A DNA stretch of 64,000 nucleotides from a virus. The position numbers and the translations under genes were made by a program. Positions 17,451 to 28,623 of the stretch are shown here, one piece after another (the first letter of the stretch is position 1; each line of letters opens with the position of its first letter). The notes under the pieces were generated by a model. That model made no database searches. It saw only the letters and a program-made list of their open reading frames with translations, and had not been told where the DNA came from. The stretch spans positions 124,001 through 188,000 of the IMG/VR virus record IMGVR_UViG_3300036770_003943, one strand, 5' to 3'.

Positions 17451-20400
17451 GTCGACAAGTTAGAAAACCCGCAGAGCAGCAGGCTACTAAAGTAAAAAAT
17501 ATTAACCTGCTGCCCGCAGTACTAGCCACTGACCCGAATAAAAAGATGCTGGACAGTACGGTTGATCTAATGACCAGTAAAGGCCAGTTAATTCCTTTTA
17601 GAGAAACTTTTGGATTACGCACAGCTAGTAACAAAACAACTGAATTTTTTAGACAAGAAACAGATCCAGTAAGAAAAGAAAGCACAGGTAACATCAGCTT
17701 GATTAGTAAATCCAGTACAGATGAGTACCTAGGAAAAGCAAGTTACCTAGACATTGAAAACTACCTTCGTGTAAAAGGTTGCGAACTAACCGACGGAGTA
17801 TTACTAGATAAGAATATTAATGTTTTAGATTTGCCAATTAATTCCAGTAAACTTACTGATTACCATTTTTACTATTGGGTACCAAATACCTTGCCCTACT
17901 GTAGATTACACTTTACGGAAGCTAGCGGAGGAGGCAATAAATTTAGTATTATCAATGACTTATTATATAAACCTTTTGCAACAATTGTCGACGATTTAAC
18001 TGGTAGACCACTAACCTTACATACCGGTATGGTTGTGTATTTTACTGGATTCATTGATACTGCTTATAAAACAACAGACTTAGATAATCCTTTACTGTAT
18101 TATGTAATTGGAGTGGGAGAATCTATTAATCTTATAGCAGTTTCTAGTTTCGATCGTCGTATACCTTATGCCTATAAAGTAAAAAGAAATTGGGACAGTG
18201 ATGATAGTTTAAATTTCCCTCCGCCAATCAATTGGGACAGTGAAGTATGGGACGGCAGTGAAATTATAGCCGGAGAGCCTGAATACATTGTACAAGATAG
18301 ATATAGCTCTAATGCTAATCATTGGCAAATGACTGATAATTGGTATCATATTAGTGTAATTAGAACAGTGGCAACATTTTTGAATATTAGCGCAGGCGAG
18401 ATAGCTAAAGCACAATATAAAGCGACTCGCCCAATTATTAGTTTTTTTAGAGGCACTAAACTATATAATTGGCCTAACACGCAAATTTCAGAAGTTAAAA
18501 GTCTATTACCAGGTCAACTCAGTGACTATACTGGTCAAGTTAATCTACAAGATCAATACGGATATACCTTTGTTAATAATGATAGAGTAGTGTTTGAAAA
18601 TACATCTGGTGTATATGCTATTAGTAATGTATCAACTGGGGCAACATTTACACTAATAGTTAACAGTTCAAATCTCGACGGAGTGTTAGTTACAGCAAAC
18701 AGTTCAATTCAATTTTATCGTTGTATCTACAAAAACAGTAAGTGGATATTTGCTCAAAACAAACTAAGTAAAAACCAAACTCCTCTGTATGAATTTTATG
18801 TAAGTGATGGAACACATCTGGAGTCATTTAATGAAACAAACTATCGCGGCGGCATAATTTTAGGCTACAAAGAAGGATCAGTAACTGACACAGTACTAGA
18901 CATAGATATTGAAATAAGTAGCATTGATTTTGATTTAATTGATGAAACCAACAGTAGCGCAATAAGTCCTAATCAAATAAAGTTTATAACTGATATTGAC
19001 AAAGAGTTTCATTATTACGATAGTGTCTCTGGAGAAAAGCTGGCTATTGTTGGTCCGTATGGTTACCGTTATAATTCAAGAATAGTTCCTTTCTATCAAC
19101 CTAGAAGCGGACTAGACTTTACTAAGCAGATACAAGATTTAGTCTATGAACAAAGTGAAACTACAACATGGTCAGCTGAAATAACTCCTCCTGCTCAAGG
19201 TTTTGATAGAATACATATTTTCCATGATAGTCAAAGTAATCTTAAGTTTTATTTTGAAATACAAGGGTATGGCCTTATTAGATTTAGCAGTCGTCGAGGA
19301 GTTCATATATTTGAACAAGTTCTTCCTTTAATTTCAGGAGGTCGTGTAGAAATTGTTTGTCATGACTTGCCGTTTGCTGTTACTTTTTTCAGATCTGATT
19401 TAGTTAATAATCTAACCAGACCTATTGCAATAGGTAGTCCATATGTTTTAAACAACGGAATAACCAATGGTGTCATTGAATTAGATCTTAGTCTAACCAT
19501 TGATCCGGGCAGCGGAAGTGTGTACAATATTATTGGCGCTGAAGATACAAGATTGTTCATTCGTTACGGTTCTAGCACTTGGAAAACAGCCATAGTTAAA
19601 AATATTAACAACTGGAATTTTATTCAAAATGTCTTTTTTAAAGATGATAGTAATCCCTTATACAATGAATATGATTTCACTATTGGAGATGTGTATGATA
19701 ACACCGGGTCTCTCAGTTATAATAGCAAAATAATTGAGGACAGTGGGATTCGTAAAAAACTAAATGACAAAGAAAAAATTTGTGTCAAAAGCATCATTGA
19801 ATATCCTATAGCAAAAACAGCACCGTTATCTCTAACAAGAAATCCATTAAATGAAAAATTAAGTACTATAAATTATTTTAGTATCTATCAACACGCAACA
19901 GATGTTAAGGCAAATAGTACAAATATTAGAAAGTATGTTGATCCGGAATTGATACTAACTACAAGTTCGCTGGGAGGTGGTACATTAATTAAACATAATG
20001 ATCCTATCAGTAAGTTTGCTATTATGACTACCAATATGCCTTTCGACTTTGGTGATGTAATTATCAAACAAGGTAAGCATTATGATTTGTTTTTAAATAA
20101 GTTAAAGTTTGAACTAGCTAATATAATTAACTCAACTACCCTTTCATCTTTATCGTCATTGGATGTTTTGAGTTTAGCTATTGCTCGAATATATCGATCA
20201 ATGACCAATAGCACAGGTTTTTGGCGACATAGTAACATGCTTGGTTGGGGAGAACAAACAGGCAATTATGTAGAACAACTTCATGTGATTAGTAGTTCTA
20301 GTAGAACCTGTTACTTATGGGATAAGTTGCTACCCATTCCTCACAGAGCAGGAAAAGAGTTACTAACTCATATTATATATGACAATAAGATTTTACTCAG

Positions 20401-23400
20401 GGGACAGGACTACGATTTTATCAGTGAAGGTAACTATTATACCGCAATTGAATTTGATGCTTCATTGGATGGAAATACAGTTAAAGTTTTACAATGGAAC
20501 AAAGACTTTGACAGTCAGATTCCTGCTAGCTTGGCTAAAATTGGATTAGCGCCTATTTACAGACCCGAAATATATTTAGATACAACCAATGGTTATCGAT
20601 ATCTAGTAAGACATGACGGCACACGCTATTATCTAGAAGATGGTGTTGATGTGAACAATTATCCATCCAATCTTGTTGAACAATACTTATTTGAATATGA
20701 AAAAGCAGTGTTCAGCAGCATTGCTTATGATATTGAGAACAATGGTTTTACTAATTTAATAACCAGTATGCCGGGATATTTTAGAACTAAAGATAAGCTC
20801 TATAATGCTGCCAGACAAACTGTTATAAACGAATTTAGAAAATGGCAATTAGAAAATAACATTTATACAATGCCTAATACAACCTATGACAGCGGGGATG
20901 ACTTTACTAAAATTTATCAATTGGGAACCGGAGACGATGACAGTGTAATAATAGGCTCATGGAGATTAATTTATAAATTCTTATACGATACAGATAGACC
21001 TCATAGTCATCCATGGGAAATGATGGGCTATACTATCAAACCAATTTGGTGGGATACGCATTACAATTGGACAGACAGCACTAAGCGCAGCAATTTGATT
21101 CGAGCCCTTAGAGTTGGTAATTTTACTGAACCTACTAACAAATTAGTAAATCCGGATTTAAGCAGAATCAGAGATATTACTGTTCCTGAAACTTTTCCAG
21201 TAGACACATTAGGTAATCTTTTACCTCCTACTAGTTTGTCTTGGCTGCCTGCCATTGAATTAGATAGTGATACCATGTGGAGTCCGGGCAACTACGGTCC
21301 GTATGAACAAGTATTTTCTAATACCAATCATGGTCTAGCAGCATGGTCGAGACAGTTATTTTTATTGAATCCAACACAGTATGTCAATAATAATTGGGTA
21401 CCTGGTCAAATTAAATCTAATGCTTGGGGACAACGTATAGACATATCAACTGGATTTTGGAATCAAGGTACTATTAATCACTATTATCATAGACAGTTAG
21501 TTACAGGACAGGACACTGACATACCTCTTAATAGTGAAGAATGGGGCGGTGCTTTAGTAGTTGAAGGCGAATTAGCTTCAGGTGTTGTTAGTCCTTTATT
21601 TTCTGCTGAAGTTACGCCAATTTACACTCCAATGGAACCTACCATACTAAATGGGTACTATGTTGATGGTAGTGTATCTGAAAATGTAATTAGAGATCTC
21701 AATGTAGAAGTTAGTGTATATACTGCAGGCATTGAAAGTCTCATGGTTGAATTTTGTGTATTGTATAATAAAGATTATGCTACTGAAATTATCAGCAAGT
21801 TTAATAATCTTGTTGTAAACAAAGAATTTTTACTCAATGGGTTTACTAATAAAGATAATGTAAGAATTGAAAGTACTAGTATAAACAGTCAAAGGCAAAC
21901 ATTGTTTGTTCCTGAAGAAAGTTATAGTGTACGGACGGTTAAACATTATCCTCACAAAGAAATGTTTTTCTCCGGCATAAGAATTATTTGGGATGGTAAT
22001 GAATATAGTTTAAATGGCTTTGCCAACGAATATGGATTATTTCCGTATTTTAGTCCATCACCAACATCACCAACAGCTACAAGACAAATAGGAGAATCGA
22101 GTATCAAGGAAAAGCTGTATTACAATACTAGTTCGATTAATTATATTCCTTACGGTGCTAGTTTTACTAATAGACAAGAAATTTATGATTTCTTAATAGG
22201 CTACGGAAAGTATTTAGAAAATCAAGGATTTGAGTTTAATGAAGTTGAAGGCTCGGACATAAGAAATTGGCAGTTAAGTGCTAAACAGTTTATATTTTGG
22301 AGTAATGATTTACTTGCTCCTGGAAACTATATTGACCTTAATCCTTTCGCTGACGTTATTCAATTAGTTAATCAACCCGGCCAATTGGAAAATCTTGAGG
22401 GGACTAACGAAAATGTCGGTCAAATTGTGAATAGATCAAATCGAGCTTTATTTGGCAAAGACTTATTGGTTTCTCGCAATGATGATTATATTACTATCAG
22501 GCCGAAGCTAAAAGAAAACAGCATATATGGTATCAAGTTAACCTTTGTCGTATACGAAACTGTGGTACACTTAGATAGTACAAGTATTTTCAATGACAAC
22601 TATTTTGTACCAAGCCAAAGCACCAGTAAAAGAAGTTTTGTTATTGGTGGTAAACGTAGCCAAGATTGGTCAGGAAGATACTTTGTTCCTGGTTATGTTT
22701 TCAACGGCGCAAATTTATTACCGAACTATGACAGTATGTCGGAAGTGGGTCGTAATTTACTTGATATTGAAAATGTTGTTTTCGACCAAACTATTCTTGG
22801 TGCCAGTAGAAATCAATTTGGTCTAAATAGAAATAGTGAACTAAGACAGCTATTCTTAGAAGAAGACAACGAAATATTGTTTAAAAACAGTATAACTTAT
22901 AATAAAGGTACAGTACAGGTATTCAATAGTCTGAATCCATTGACACATAAAGATGGTAGTAGTACTCGCGCCTATGAAGAATATATGGTACGCACCGGCG
23001 AAGTTGGTAATACCAAAAATATAGAGTATTTTGAGTTTGAATTATACAACGACGATATTACAGAAAATAATCAAGTAATTAAGTTTATTTCTGATGGAGA
23101 CACTGAGGTTAGTAATAGAATATTGTATGTTAAAGATAGCAGCGAACGCTGGGTTCATAAGCCAATTAATGTCGATCTACGATTTAATACATATTCCGGT
23201 CAATTAGCTGCCTTAGATAAAAATAGCCCTATAATTGAAGGCGATACTACACTAATAGTTGATAATCTAGATCAGCTATCAAAAATATATGATAAGTTTG
23301 TAGATTTATGGAGTATTCCAGCTTATAGCGCTACAATTAGCTATAAAACCAATGACCAAGTAAGAATCAATGGTAGACTTTATTATGCTATAACCACTGT

Positions 23401-26053
23401 TAGTCCAAATACATGGACTAACAACAGTGATAAATTTACTGAAATTGGAGAACCTAGTTTGCCTAATATCTTTGTCAAGGACTACACAATTAAAAATCCT
23501 GATATTAGTCTAACCGGATCTGGTATATGTGATCCAGGTACTTGGGCTGGAACTTGGCAAGTCCTACAAACGACTGATAGGAATGTTGCTATAACTGAAA
23601 TATGTCCAGGAATTGATGACACTAACCGTGCTAGAGTAACTTGTAATAAGGAACATAAATTAACCATTGGTGATTATGTCTTACTCATTAATGCAGATGG
23701 AGACAGTACTAGCGCAAACGGTATTTGGCGTGTAACTGGTTTGGAAACAGGCAACGCTACACAATTTTATATTGATACAAGAATAGTAAACAACATAACC
23801 AGTGGAAAACTGTTTACTTTTAAGCCCGTACGATTCCGAAACCTTACAGAACTAAACTTAGCTACTGGAAGTTCAGCTGACACGTATGGCTATAGCTGGA
23901 AAAAGAAATATAATCCTTTTACTAATGCCAAAGGAGATACTGTAATTCCTCAAATTAGTACACCTAGCGGATACAACAATACTTGGCCAATAGCCATAAT
24001 ACAAGATACCGCACAGTGTGGTTACTATAGAGTCTATGTAGTCTATACTCAAGGGACGAGTGTAAACAAAGCTATAGCTAAAGAAGACAGTGCTATAGTA
24101 GATCCAAGTAATATTGAACATCTTATCATATATGATTATGCTGCTAATATGACTTTGGCTAAGGTTGAATTATATGATCCAAAAAAACTATATCTACCTC
24201 AGGTGTTAAAAGATGATATAGATATTATAGGTCGTGTAGACCCAGCACGATATAATAGAACTAGCGATCCAAATAAGAGCGTGTATACTAGTCTAGGATG
24301 GTATGAAGAATTTGTAGGACGCCGTTGGTGGGATACTAGCACTATGATTTACAATGATTACGATCATGGACCTGATTTAACTAAAGCACAGTACTGGGGC
24401 ACAGTAATTGAAAACACCACCGCTGATGTTTATGAATGGACTAAGAGCACAGTACACCCCAGTCAGTGGCAAAAACTAGTAGCACAAGGTACAGAAGTAT
24501 TCGGAGAAACTGCCAGCGGTACAGCCTATGTTGAACGTGTACAAGGCGTAGATTATTACCATTGGGTGGAAGAAGTAGATTATCTAAACGGACGTAATTT
24601 TATTGTTTACTATTTTTGGGTAAAAGATAAAAATATTATACCAGTTGAAAGTAAACATAAAAGAATTTATAGCACTGGTCAATTAGGAAACGCTCTAATT
24701 AATCCAAGTAGTATTGGATTGCCATGGTACGCTCCTATAGGCACTGATGCTATTGTAGTAAAAGGCATCAAGCAGTATTTAAACAACTCTAGCACAGTGG
24801 TTCAAATTAAGAAAAAAATCAAAGGCAATGATAAGCATCACCAGTGGGTGTTTGTCAGTGAAGAAAATACTGCCGAAACTATTCCGCAATGGCTACATGT
24901 TAGACTACGAGACAGTATAGCAGGACAAATTGTCTATAATAGAACAGCAGCTTACACTAATTACTCAGCGACAGAAATTTATAGTCAAGGTAGTATTGTC
25001 AAGTACTCGGGAAATTTTTATGGCTGTAAAGTTAATATGACTTCGCCAGCTGGATCATTCAACCTTAGCCAATGGCAATTATTGACTGCTGTATATGAAA
25101 TGACTGGATCATTGATAGGTACTATCGACATAGAAGTCACAGATCCTCTGCGTGTATATTTTAAAGTTAGTAAAAGTGTGCCAAATTTAGTTGACCTACA
25201 TCCTTATAATAGACTAGGAAATACTGTACGTCCTTACATACAAAGTTGGTTCATGGATGTGCTAGAAGCTAGACGTACTATGATCAAACGGTTAAATGAA
25301 ATCATGATCAATATTGACTTGATTAGTCAACCAAATTGGGGGCTAACTGCTTTAAACAATGCTATGTATGCCATTGACGGAGAAACTTTAGATATGACTA
25401 CTTTTTGGTCTTATTCAGATTATCGAAGTGAAGACTATGATTCTGGCATTGTAGTAGGTTATTCTGTTTCAACATTACCTGAAATGTATACGCTGCCAGC
25501 TGTTGCGGGCAGCTATATTAGAGTTAATTCTGGCATGACTGAATATACCATATATGAAAAAATAGCAGACGGTAGTTACAAGGTAGTATACAGAAAAAAT
25601 GGTACAGTACAGTTTAGTGAACTACTATACAGTAACTTAGGTTACAGTGGATGGGATACAGCAGTTTGGGATAGTACACGAATTACTTGGGATTTTAATT
25701 TAAATTCTGTATTTTTTGTATTACTAAATTCTTTAAGAACAGAAATATTCATTGGTCGATATCAAAAATATTATAGCAGTATAATGTGTACTATGCTAAG
25801 ATATGTTCTCAGTGAACAGGTTAATGTTGATTGGTTGACTAAATCCAGTACTATTGAACCAATTAATCTAGCCGGCAGCAATTTGGCTAATAGAGATACT
25901 TTAACTAGAGATGAGATTACTGTATTAAGCACATTTTATACCAGTGTTAAAAGTTTCAGAGATAAACTTCGTGGAGGCACAGTAAATAAATCCAGTGAAG
26001 AAAATGCTGATTTTGACATAACAGAAACACTAACTATCACAGATATTACATAA
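17447..26053 (+). CDS. giant baseplate/tail structural protein (gp7 position), 2,868 residues
   Basis: The largest gene in the window. It begins with LLPAVLATDPNKKMLDSTVDL, a start I associate with large virion proteins of aquatic T4-like phages. It directly follows gp6, where T4 has gp7 (1,032 residues), and overlaps it by 4 bp. The body is beta-rich and Asn/Tyr/Ser-rich. Two short modules resemble the CBM5/12-type sugar-binding fold: YKTNDQVRINGRLYYAI near residue 1965 and YSQGSIVKYSGNFYGCK near residue 2510. No enzymatic motif seen. Likely a wedge or peripheral baseplate protein; identity with gp7 is by position only. Confidence 0.65.
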   Translation: MSRQVRKPAEQQATKVKNINLLPAVLATDPNKKMLDSTVDLMTSKGQLIPFRETFGLRTASNKTTEFFRQETDPVRKESTGNISLISKSSTDEYLGKASYLDIENYLRVKGCELTDGVLLDKNINVLDLPINSSKLTDYHFYYWVPNTLPYCRLHFTEASGGGNKFSIINDLLYKPFATIVDDLTGRPLTLHTGMVVYFTGFIDTAYKTTDLDNPLLYYVIGVGESINLIAVSSFDRRIPYAYKVKRNWDSDDSLNFPPPINWDSEVWDGSEIIAGEPEYIVQDRYSSNANHWQMTDNWYHISVIRTVATFLNISAGEIAKAQYKATRPIISFFRGTKLYNWPNTQISEVKSLLPGQLSDYTGQVNLQDQYGYTFVNNDRVVFENTSGVYAISNVSTGATFTLIVNSSNLDGVLVTANSSIQFYRCIYKNSKWIFAQNKLSKNQTPLYEFYVSDGTHLESFNETNYRGGIILGYKEGSVTDTVLDIDIEISSIDFDLIDETNSSAISPNQIKFITDIDKEFHYYDSVSGEKLAIVGPYGYRYNSRIVPFYQPRSGLDFTKQIQDLVYEQSETTTWSAEITPPAQGFDRIHIFHDSQSNLKFYFEIQGYGLIRFSSRRGVHIFEQVLPLISGGRVEIVCHDLPFAVTFFRSDLVNNLTRPIAIGSPYVLNNGITNGVIELDLSLTIDPGSGSVYNIIGAEDTRLFIRYGSSTWKTAIVKNINNWNFIQNVFFKDDSNPLYNEYDFTIGDVYDNTGSLSYNSKIIEDSGIRKKLNDKEKICVKSIIEYPIAKTAPLSLTRNPLNEKLSTINYFSIYQHATDVKANSTNIRKYVDPELILTTSSLGGGTLIKHNDPISKFAIMTTNMPFDFGDVIIKQGKHYDLFLNKLKFELANIINSTTLSSLSSLDVLSLAIARIYRSMTNSTGFWRHSNMLGWGEQTGNYVEQLHVISSSSRTCYLWDKLLPIPHRAGKELLTHIIYDNKILLRGQDYDFISEGNYYTAIEFDASLDGNTVKVLQWNKDFDSQIPASLAKIGLAPIYRPEIYLDTTNGYRYLVRHDGTRYYLEDGVDVNNYPSNLVEQYLFEYEKAVFSSIAYDIENNGFTNLITSMPGYFRTKDKLYNAARQTVINEFRKWQLENNIYTMPNTTYDSGDDFTKIYQLGTGDDDSVIIGSWRLIYKFLYDTDRPHSHPWEMMGYTIKPIWWDTHYNWTDSTKRSNLIRALRVGNFTEPTNKLVNPDLSRIRDITVPETFPVDTLGNLLPPTSLSWLPAIELDSDTMWSPGNYGPYEQVFSNTNHGLAAWSRQLFLLNPTQYVNNNWVPGQIKSNAWGQRIDISTGFWNQGTINHYYHRQLVTGQDTDIPLNSEEWGGALVVEGELASGVVSPLFSAEVTPIYTPMEPTILNGYYVDGSVSENVIRDLNVEVSVYTAGIESLMVEFCVLYNKDYATEIISKFNNLVVNKEFLLNGFTNKDNVRIESTSINSQRQTLFVPEESYSVRTVKHYPHKEMFFSGIRIIWDGNEYSLNGFANEYGLFPYFSPSPTSPTATRQIGESSIKEKLYYNTSSINYIPYGASFTNRQEIYDFLIGYGKYLENQGFEFNEVEGSDIRNWQLSAKQFIFWSNDLLAPGNYIDLNPFADVIQLVNQPGQLENLEGTNENVGQIVNRSNRALFGKDLLVSRNDDYITIRPKLKENSIYGIKLTFVVYETVVHLDSTSIFNDNYFVPSQSTSKRSFVIGGKRSQDWSGRYFVPGYVFNGANLLPNYDSMSEVGRNLLDIENVVFDQTILGASRNQFGLNRNSELRQLFLEEDNEILFKNSITYNKGTVQVFNSLNPLTHKDGSSTRAYEEYMVRTGEVGNTKNIEYFEFELYNDDITENNQVIKFISDGDTEVSNRILYVKDSSERWVHKPINVDLRFNTYSGQLAALDKNSPIIEGDTTLIVDNLDQLSKIYDKFVDLWSIPAYSATISYKTNDQVRINGRLYYAITTVSPNTWTNNSDKFTEIGEPSLPNIFVKDYTIKNPDISLTGSGICDPGTWAGTWQVLQTTDRNVAITEICPGIDDTNRARVTCNKEHKLTIGDYVLLINADGDSTSANGIWRVTGLETGNATQFYIDTRIVNNITSGKLFTFKPVRFRNLTELNLATGSSADTYGYSWKKKYNPFTNAKGDTVIPQISTPSGYNNTWPIAIIQDTAQCGYYRVYVVYTQGTSVNKAIAKEDSAIVDPSNIEHLIIYDYAANMTLAKVELYDPKKLYLPQVLKDDIDIIGRVDPARYNRTSDPNKSVYTSLGWYEEFVGRRWWDTSTMIYNDYDHGPDLTKAQYWGTVIENTTADVYEWTKSTVHPSQWQKLVAQGTEVFGETASGTAYVERVQGVDYYHWVEEVDYLNGRNFIVYYFWVKDKNIIPVESKHKRIYSTGQLGNALINPSSIGLPWYAPIGTDAIVVKGIKQYLNNSSTVVQIKKKIKGNDKHHQWVFVSEENTAETIPQWLHVRLRDSIAGQIVYNRTAAYTNYSATEIYSQGSIVKYSGNFYGCKVNMTSPAGSFNLSQWQLLTAVYEMTGSLIGTIDIEVTDPLRVYFKVSKSVPNLVDLHPYNRLGNTVRPYIQSWFMDVLEARRTMIKRLNEIMINIDLISQPNWGLTALNNAMYAIDGETLDMTTFWSYSDYRSEDYDSGIVVGYSVSTLPEMYTLPAVAGSYIRVNSGMTEYTIYEKIADGSYKVVYRKNGTVQFSELLYSNLGYSGWDTAVWDSTRITWDFNLNSVFFVLLNSLRTEIFIGRYQKYYSSIMCTMLRYVLSEQVNVDWLTKSSTIEPINLAGSNLANRDTLTRDEITVLSTFYTSVKSFRDKLRGGTVNKSSEENADFDITETLTITDIT

Positions 26054-26098
26054 AACACAAACTTAATAATACGAGTAAATAATGTATAAGGATAAATC

Positions 26099-26680
26099 AT
26101 GCCACAAACAATGAACCTATCAATTGAAGGACATGTCAAAATTGTTGATCTAACAGCAAATCGAGTGTTATTCGAAGGGCATAACGCCATCAACTCTGAA
26201 ACAATGAGTATAGTTATTGCCAACATGTTGAAAGGAAACCTAAGTAATTACATCAGCGAATTACATATTGGCAATGGCGGCACAGTAATCGACGAAGACG
26301 GTAATATCACATATAAGGATGTTGTTGAAAACTTAGAATTAGGGACCCTAGCTGAGTTGTATAATCCATTATACTATAAGATAGTAGATGAATTAGATAC
26401 TGCTGCCAATGATGATCCAACACGTAATTTCTTGTCAGTTGTTCATAGTGAGGGTCTTAGCTATACAGATTTGACAATTACCTGTACCTTGGAAGAAGAT
26501 CAGCCCAGTTTACCAGGTAGCAGTGCAGGCGAAGTAATATTCAATGAACTAGGATTAAAAAATCGCAATCGTACAGGCCTAAACTCGGGATATTTACTTA
26601 GTCATGTAGTATTTGAGCCAGTTACTAAGAATGCTGGTAGAGTTGTTCAAATTGTTTATACTCTACGAATACGGTTATAG
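26099..26680 (+). CDS. virion/tail-associated protein, function unknown
   Basis: 193 residues (MPQTMNLSIEGHVKIVDLTANRVLFEGHNAIN). Beta-rich, with a central acidic stretch and a strand-rich end (GRVVQIVYTLRIRL). Lies between the giant baseplate protein and tail-fibre genes, so a structural or assembly role is likely. The start has AAGGATAA upstream. Confidence 0.6.
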   Translation: MPQTMNLSIEGHVKIVDLTANRVLFEGHNAINSETMSIVIANMLKGNLSNYISELHIGNGGTVIDEDGNITYKDVVENLELGTLAELYNPLYYKIVDELDTAANDDPTRNFLSVVHSEGLSYTDLTITCTLEEDQPSLPGSSAGEVIFNELGLKNRNRTGLNSGYLLSHVVFEPVTKNAGRVVQIVYTLRIRL

Positions 26681-26714
26681 CTTGAACTAAATATAACATA
26701 AAGGAATTGAGCAG

Positions 26715-27641
26715 ATGGCATATGATGTAACTAAAACAGATGGAACTAGACTAACCATAGTCGCAGATCGTACCATAGATACAACTAGTCCTATCAAATT
26801 AGTCGGTAAAAACTACGCAGGCTACGGAGAAATAATGGCTGAAAATCTAGTTCAATTATTAGAAAATTTCAGTAATCCCTCGGCACCTGCTAACCCTATA
26901 ATAGGACAATTATGGTATAACAGCAGTCTTGGTATTTTAGGTGTGTATACTTCGGGCGGGTGGGCACCTATAGGCGGCCTGGGCATAATTGGCGGCAGCG
27001 TAACAGGATTCAGCACTGCTACTATTAAAGATACTGGTGGAGTATTTCATCAGGCTATAAAAATTCGTGTTAACAGTGTCAATGTTGCTATTATTAGCAG
27101 CGATGCAGGAACCTACACACCGGCATTGGAAACAGGATTACAAAGTGCTTTCCCTACCATTGGACAAGGTATTAATTTAAATCAAAGCGGTACTGCTGAT
27201 GTAGGCGAAGAAGCAGGTGGAAACTTTAAAATCCGTGGACGAGCAGTAGAAGCTGAATTTGCTGATATGGCAGAAATTTACCTAAGCGACACGGAGTTGG
27301 TTCCAGGAAATCTAGTTAAACTAGGTGGCCAAGCAGAGATTACTAAAACTGAATGCGAATTCGATGATGAAATTTTTGGAGTGATCAGTACAGCTCCAGG
27401 ATTTTTGTTAAACGCTAAAGAAAAATTTACTGAACTAGCTTATCCAGTAGCTCTTAAAGGTCGTGTTCCTTGTTTGGTCACAGGCCCAGTTAAAAAAGGT
27501 GAGCGCATTGTAGCCAGCAGTATACCAGGTGTTGGTATGGCAGCTGAACGTTATGATCCTCGAGCAATTATTGGTAGAGCGATTTCAGCAAAAGCACATC
27601 AGGGCCTGGGCACTATTGAATTAGCAGTAGGTAATAAATGA
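26715..27641 (+). CDS. tail-fibre protein with typical phage-fibre N- and C-domains
   Basis: 308 residues. Residues about 30-75 (KNYAGYGEIMAENLVQLLENFSNPSAPANPIIGQLWYNSS) match the common fibre N-terminus 'xxLLENFxxPxxPxxPxxGQLWYN'. Residues about 185-308 (DMAEIYLSDTELVPGNLVKLGG, FGVISTAPGFLLN, VALKGRVPCLVTGPVKKGE) are a beta-domain common at fibre ends. It overlaps the next gene (ATGA). AAGGAATTGAGCAG precedes the ATG. Confidence 0.75.
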   Translation: MAYDVTKTDGTRLTIVADRTIDTTSPIKLVGKNYAGYGEIMAENLVQLLENFSNPSAPANPIIGQLWYNSSLGILGVYTSGGWAPIGGLGIIGGSVTGFSTATIKDTGGVFHQAIKIRVNSVNVAIISSDAGTYTPALETGLQSAFPTIGQGINLNQSGTADVGEEAGGNFKIRGRAVEAEFADMAEIYLSDTELVPGNLVKLGGQAEITKTECEFDDEIFGVISTAPGFLLNAKEKFTELAYPVALKGRVPCLVTGPVKKGERIVASSIPGVGMAAERYDPRAIIGRAISAKAHQGLGTIELAVGNK

Positions 27642-28609
27642 CCATTGGTGTTGGTAAAAAGGTTTCGGCCAGCGATTTTAATTCATTGGTAATTCAGACC
27701 AATAAGATTTTCTCCGATAATTATCCTAACGTAGTCCCCCCTACAAATACTACAGAAAAGAATAATCAAAGTTTTGGATGGGGAAATTCGGAAGCTAATA
27801 TCATTACAGCAGGGCAAAAAATTACAGCCGCATCAATGAATCAATTGGTACATAGGCTAAACATAGCCAGTGATCATACTGGTGGAGTATATGAGCTTAC
27901 TCCAGTAATACAAGGACAAAAAATTACAGCGGCAATTTGGACAGATGTTCAAACAGTAATAGCATCAGTCACTCCAAACAAAAATTTGGCAGGATCAGGA
28001 CAAACAGCTCTAACTACACTAGGCTCATTGACTAGAGTTGGTAGTTTTAGCACCACATTAACCTACACTGTAAATATTGATTTTGCTGATTATGATCGTG
28101 CTAGATATTTCTTTAATAGCGGCAGTGAAATTAGATTAAGCCTTAGTAAAACTGGAGGAGGTACTACTGATAATGATTGGCAGTCAGTCTATAATCGATT
28201 TGGTGTAGTAAAGCTAGGCGTAGCCAATACCTTAAGCACCAGCTCTAATGTAATTAGTGAAGGCAAAGGTTTTCTCGATCTTAACAGTTCGGAACAGTTG
28301 TTGCTTACTTGTAATGCGGTAGCTGGGGGTTACGGTTATGGCTATGGCTATGGCTACGGTTATGGCTACGGTTACTATGGTTCAGCTAGAAATATTAAAG
28401 TATACGGCAGAATTATAGCTACGGGTGTAAACTATGTCACTGGCCCGGTTAGATTAATCATGAGAACTACTCTTTCAACACTGGATACAGCTACAGCAAC
28501 AGGAACTCATGTGCTTAGTATCGTTAGCAACAAGGCCACTAATAAAACACAAGGTGGTGTCACATTCAGTATAACTCAACCAACATATTCAGGCAGTGTA
28601 GCTGTTTAA
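27638..28609 (+). CDS. tail-fibre/adhesin protein with Gly-Tyr repeat
   Basis: 323 residues. Residues about 230-248 contain eight consecutive Gly-Tyr pairs, encoded by near-tandem 6-base units (28328-28375). The N-terminal part has two short repeats built around GQKITAA (about residues 64 and 88). The C-terminal third is a strand-rich domain. Gly-rich loops in T4-like adhesins (gp37/gp38 tips) contact the receptor, so this is a candidate receptor-binding tip. Coupled to the fibre gene upstream by a 4 bp overlap. Confidence 0.6.
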   Translation: MTIGVGKKVSASDFNSLVIQTNKIFSDNYPNVVPPTNTTEKNNQSFGWGNSEANIITAGQKITAASMNQLVHRLNIASDHTGGVYELTPVIQGQKITAAIWTDVQTVIASVTPNKNLAGSGQTALTTLGSLTRVGSFSTTLTYTVNIDFADYDRARYFFNSGSEIRLSLSKTGGGTTDNDWQSVYNRFGVVKLGVANTLSTSSNVISEGKGFLDLNSSEQLLLTCNAVAGGYGYGYGYGYGYGYGYYGSARNIKVYGRIIATGVNYVTGPVRLIMRTTLSTLDTATATGTHVLSIVSNKATNKTQGGVTFSITQPTYSGSVAV

Positions 28610-28623
28610 TTGCGTTTTACTAT

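Noticed and set aside
27638-28609. A diversity-generating retroelement acting on the adhesin
   Set aside because: No reverse transcriptase gene or template repeat was seen nearby; the repeat is a simple Gly-Tyr tract.
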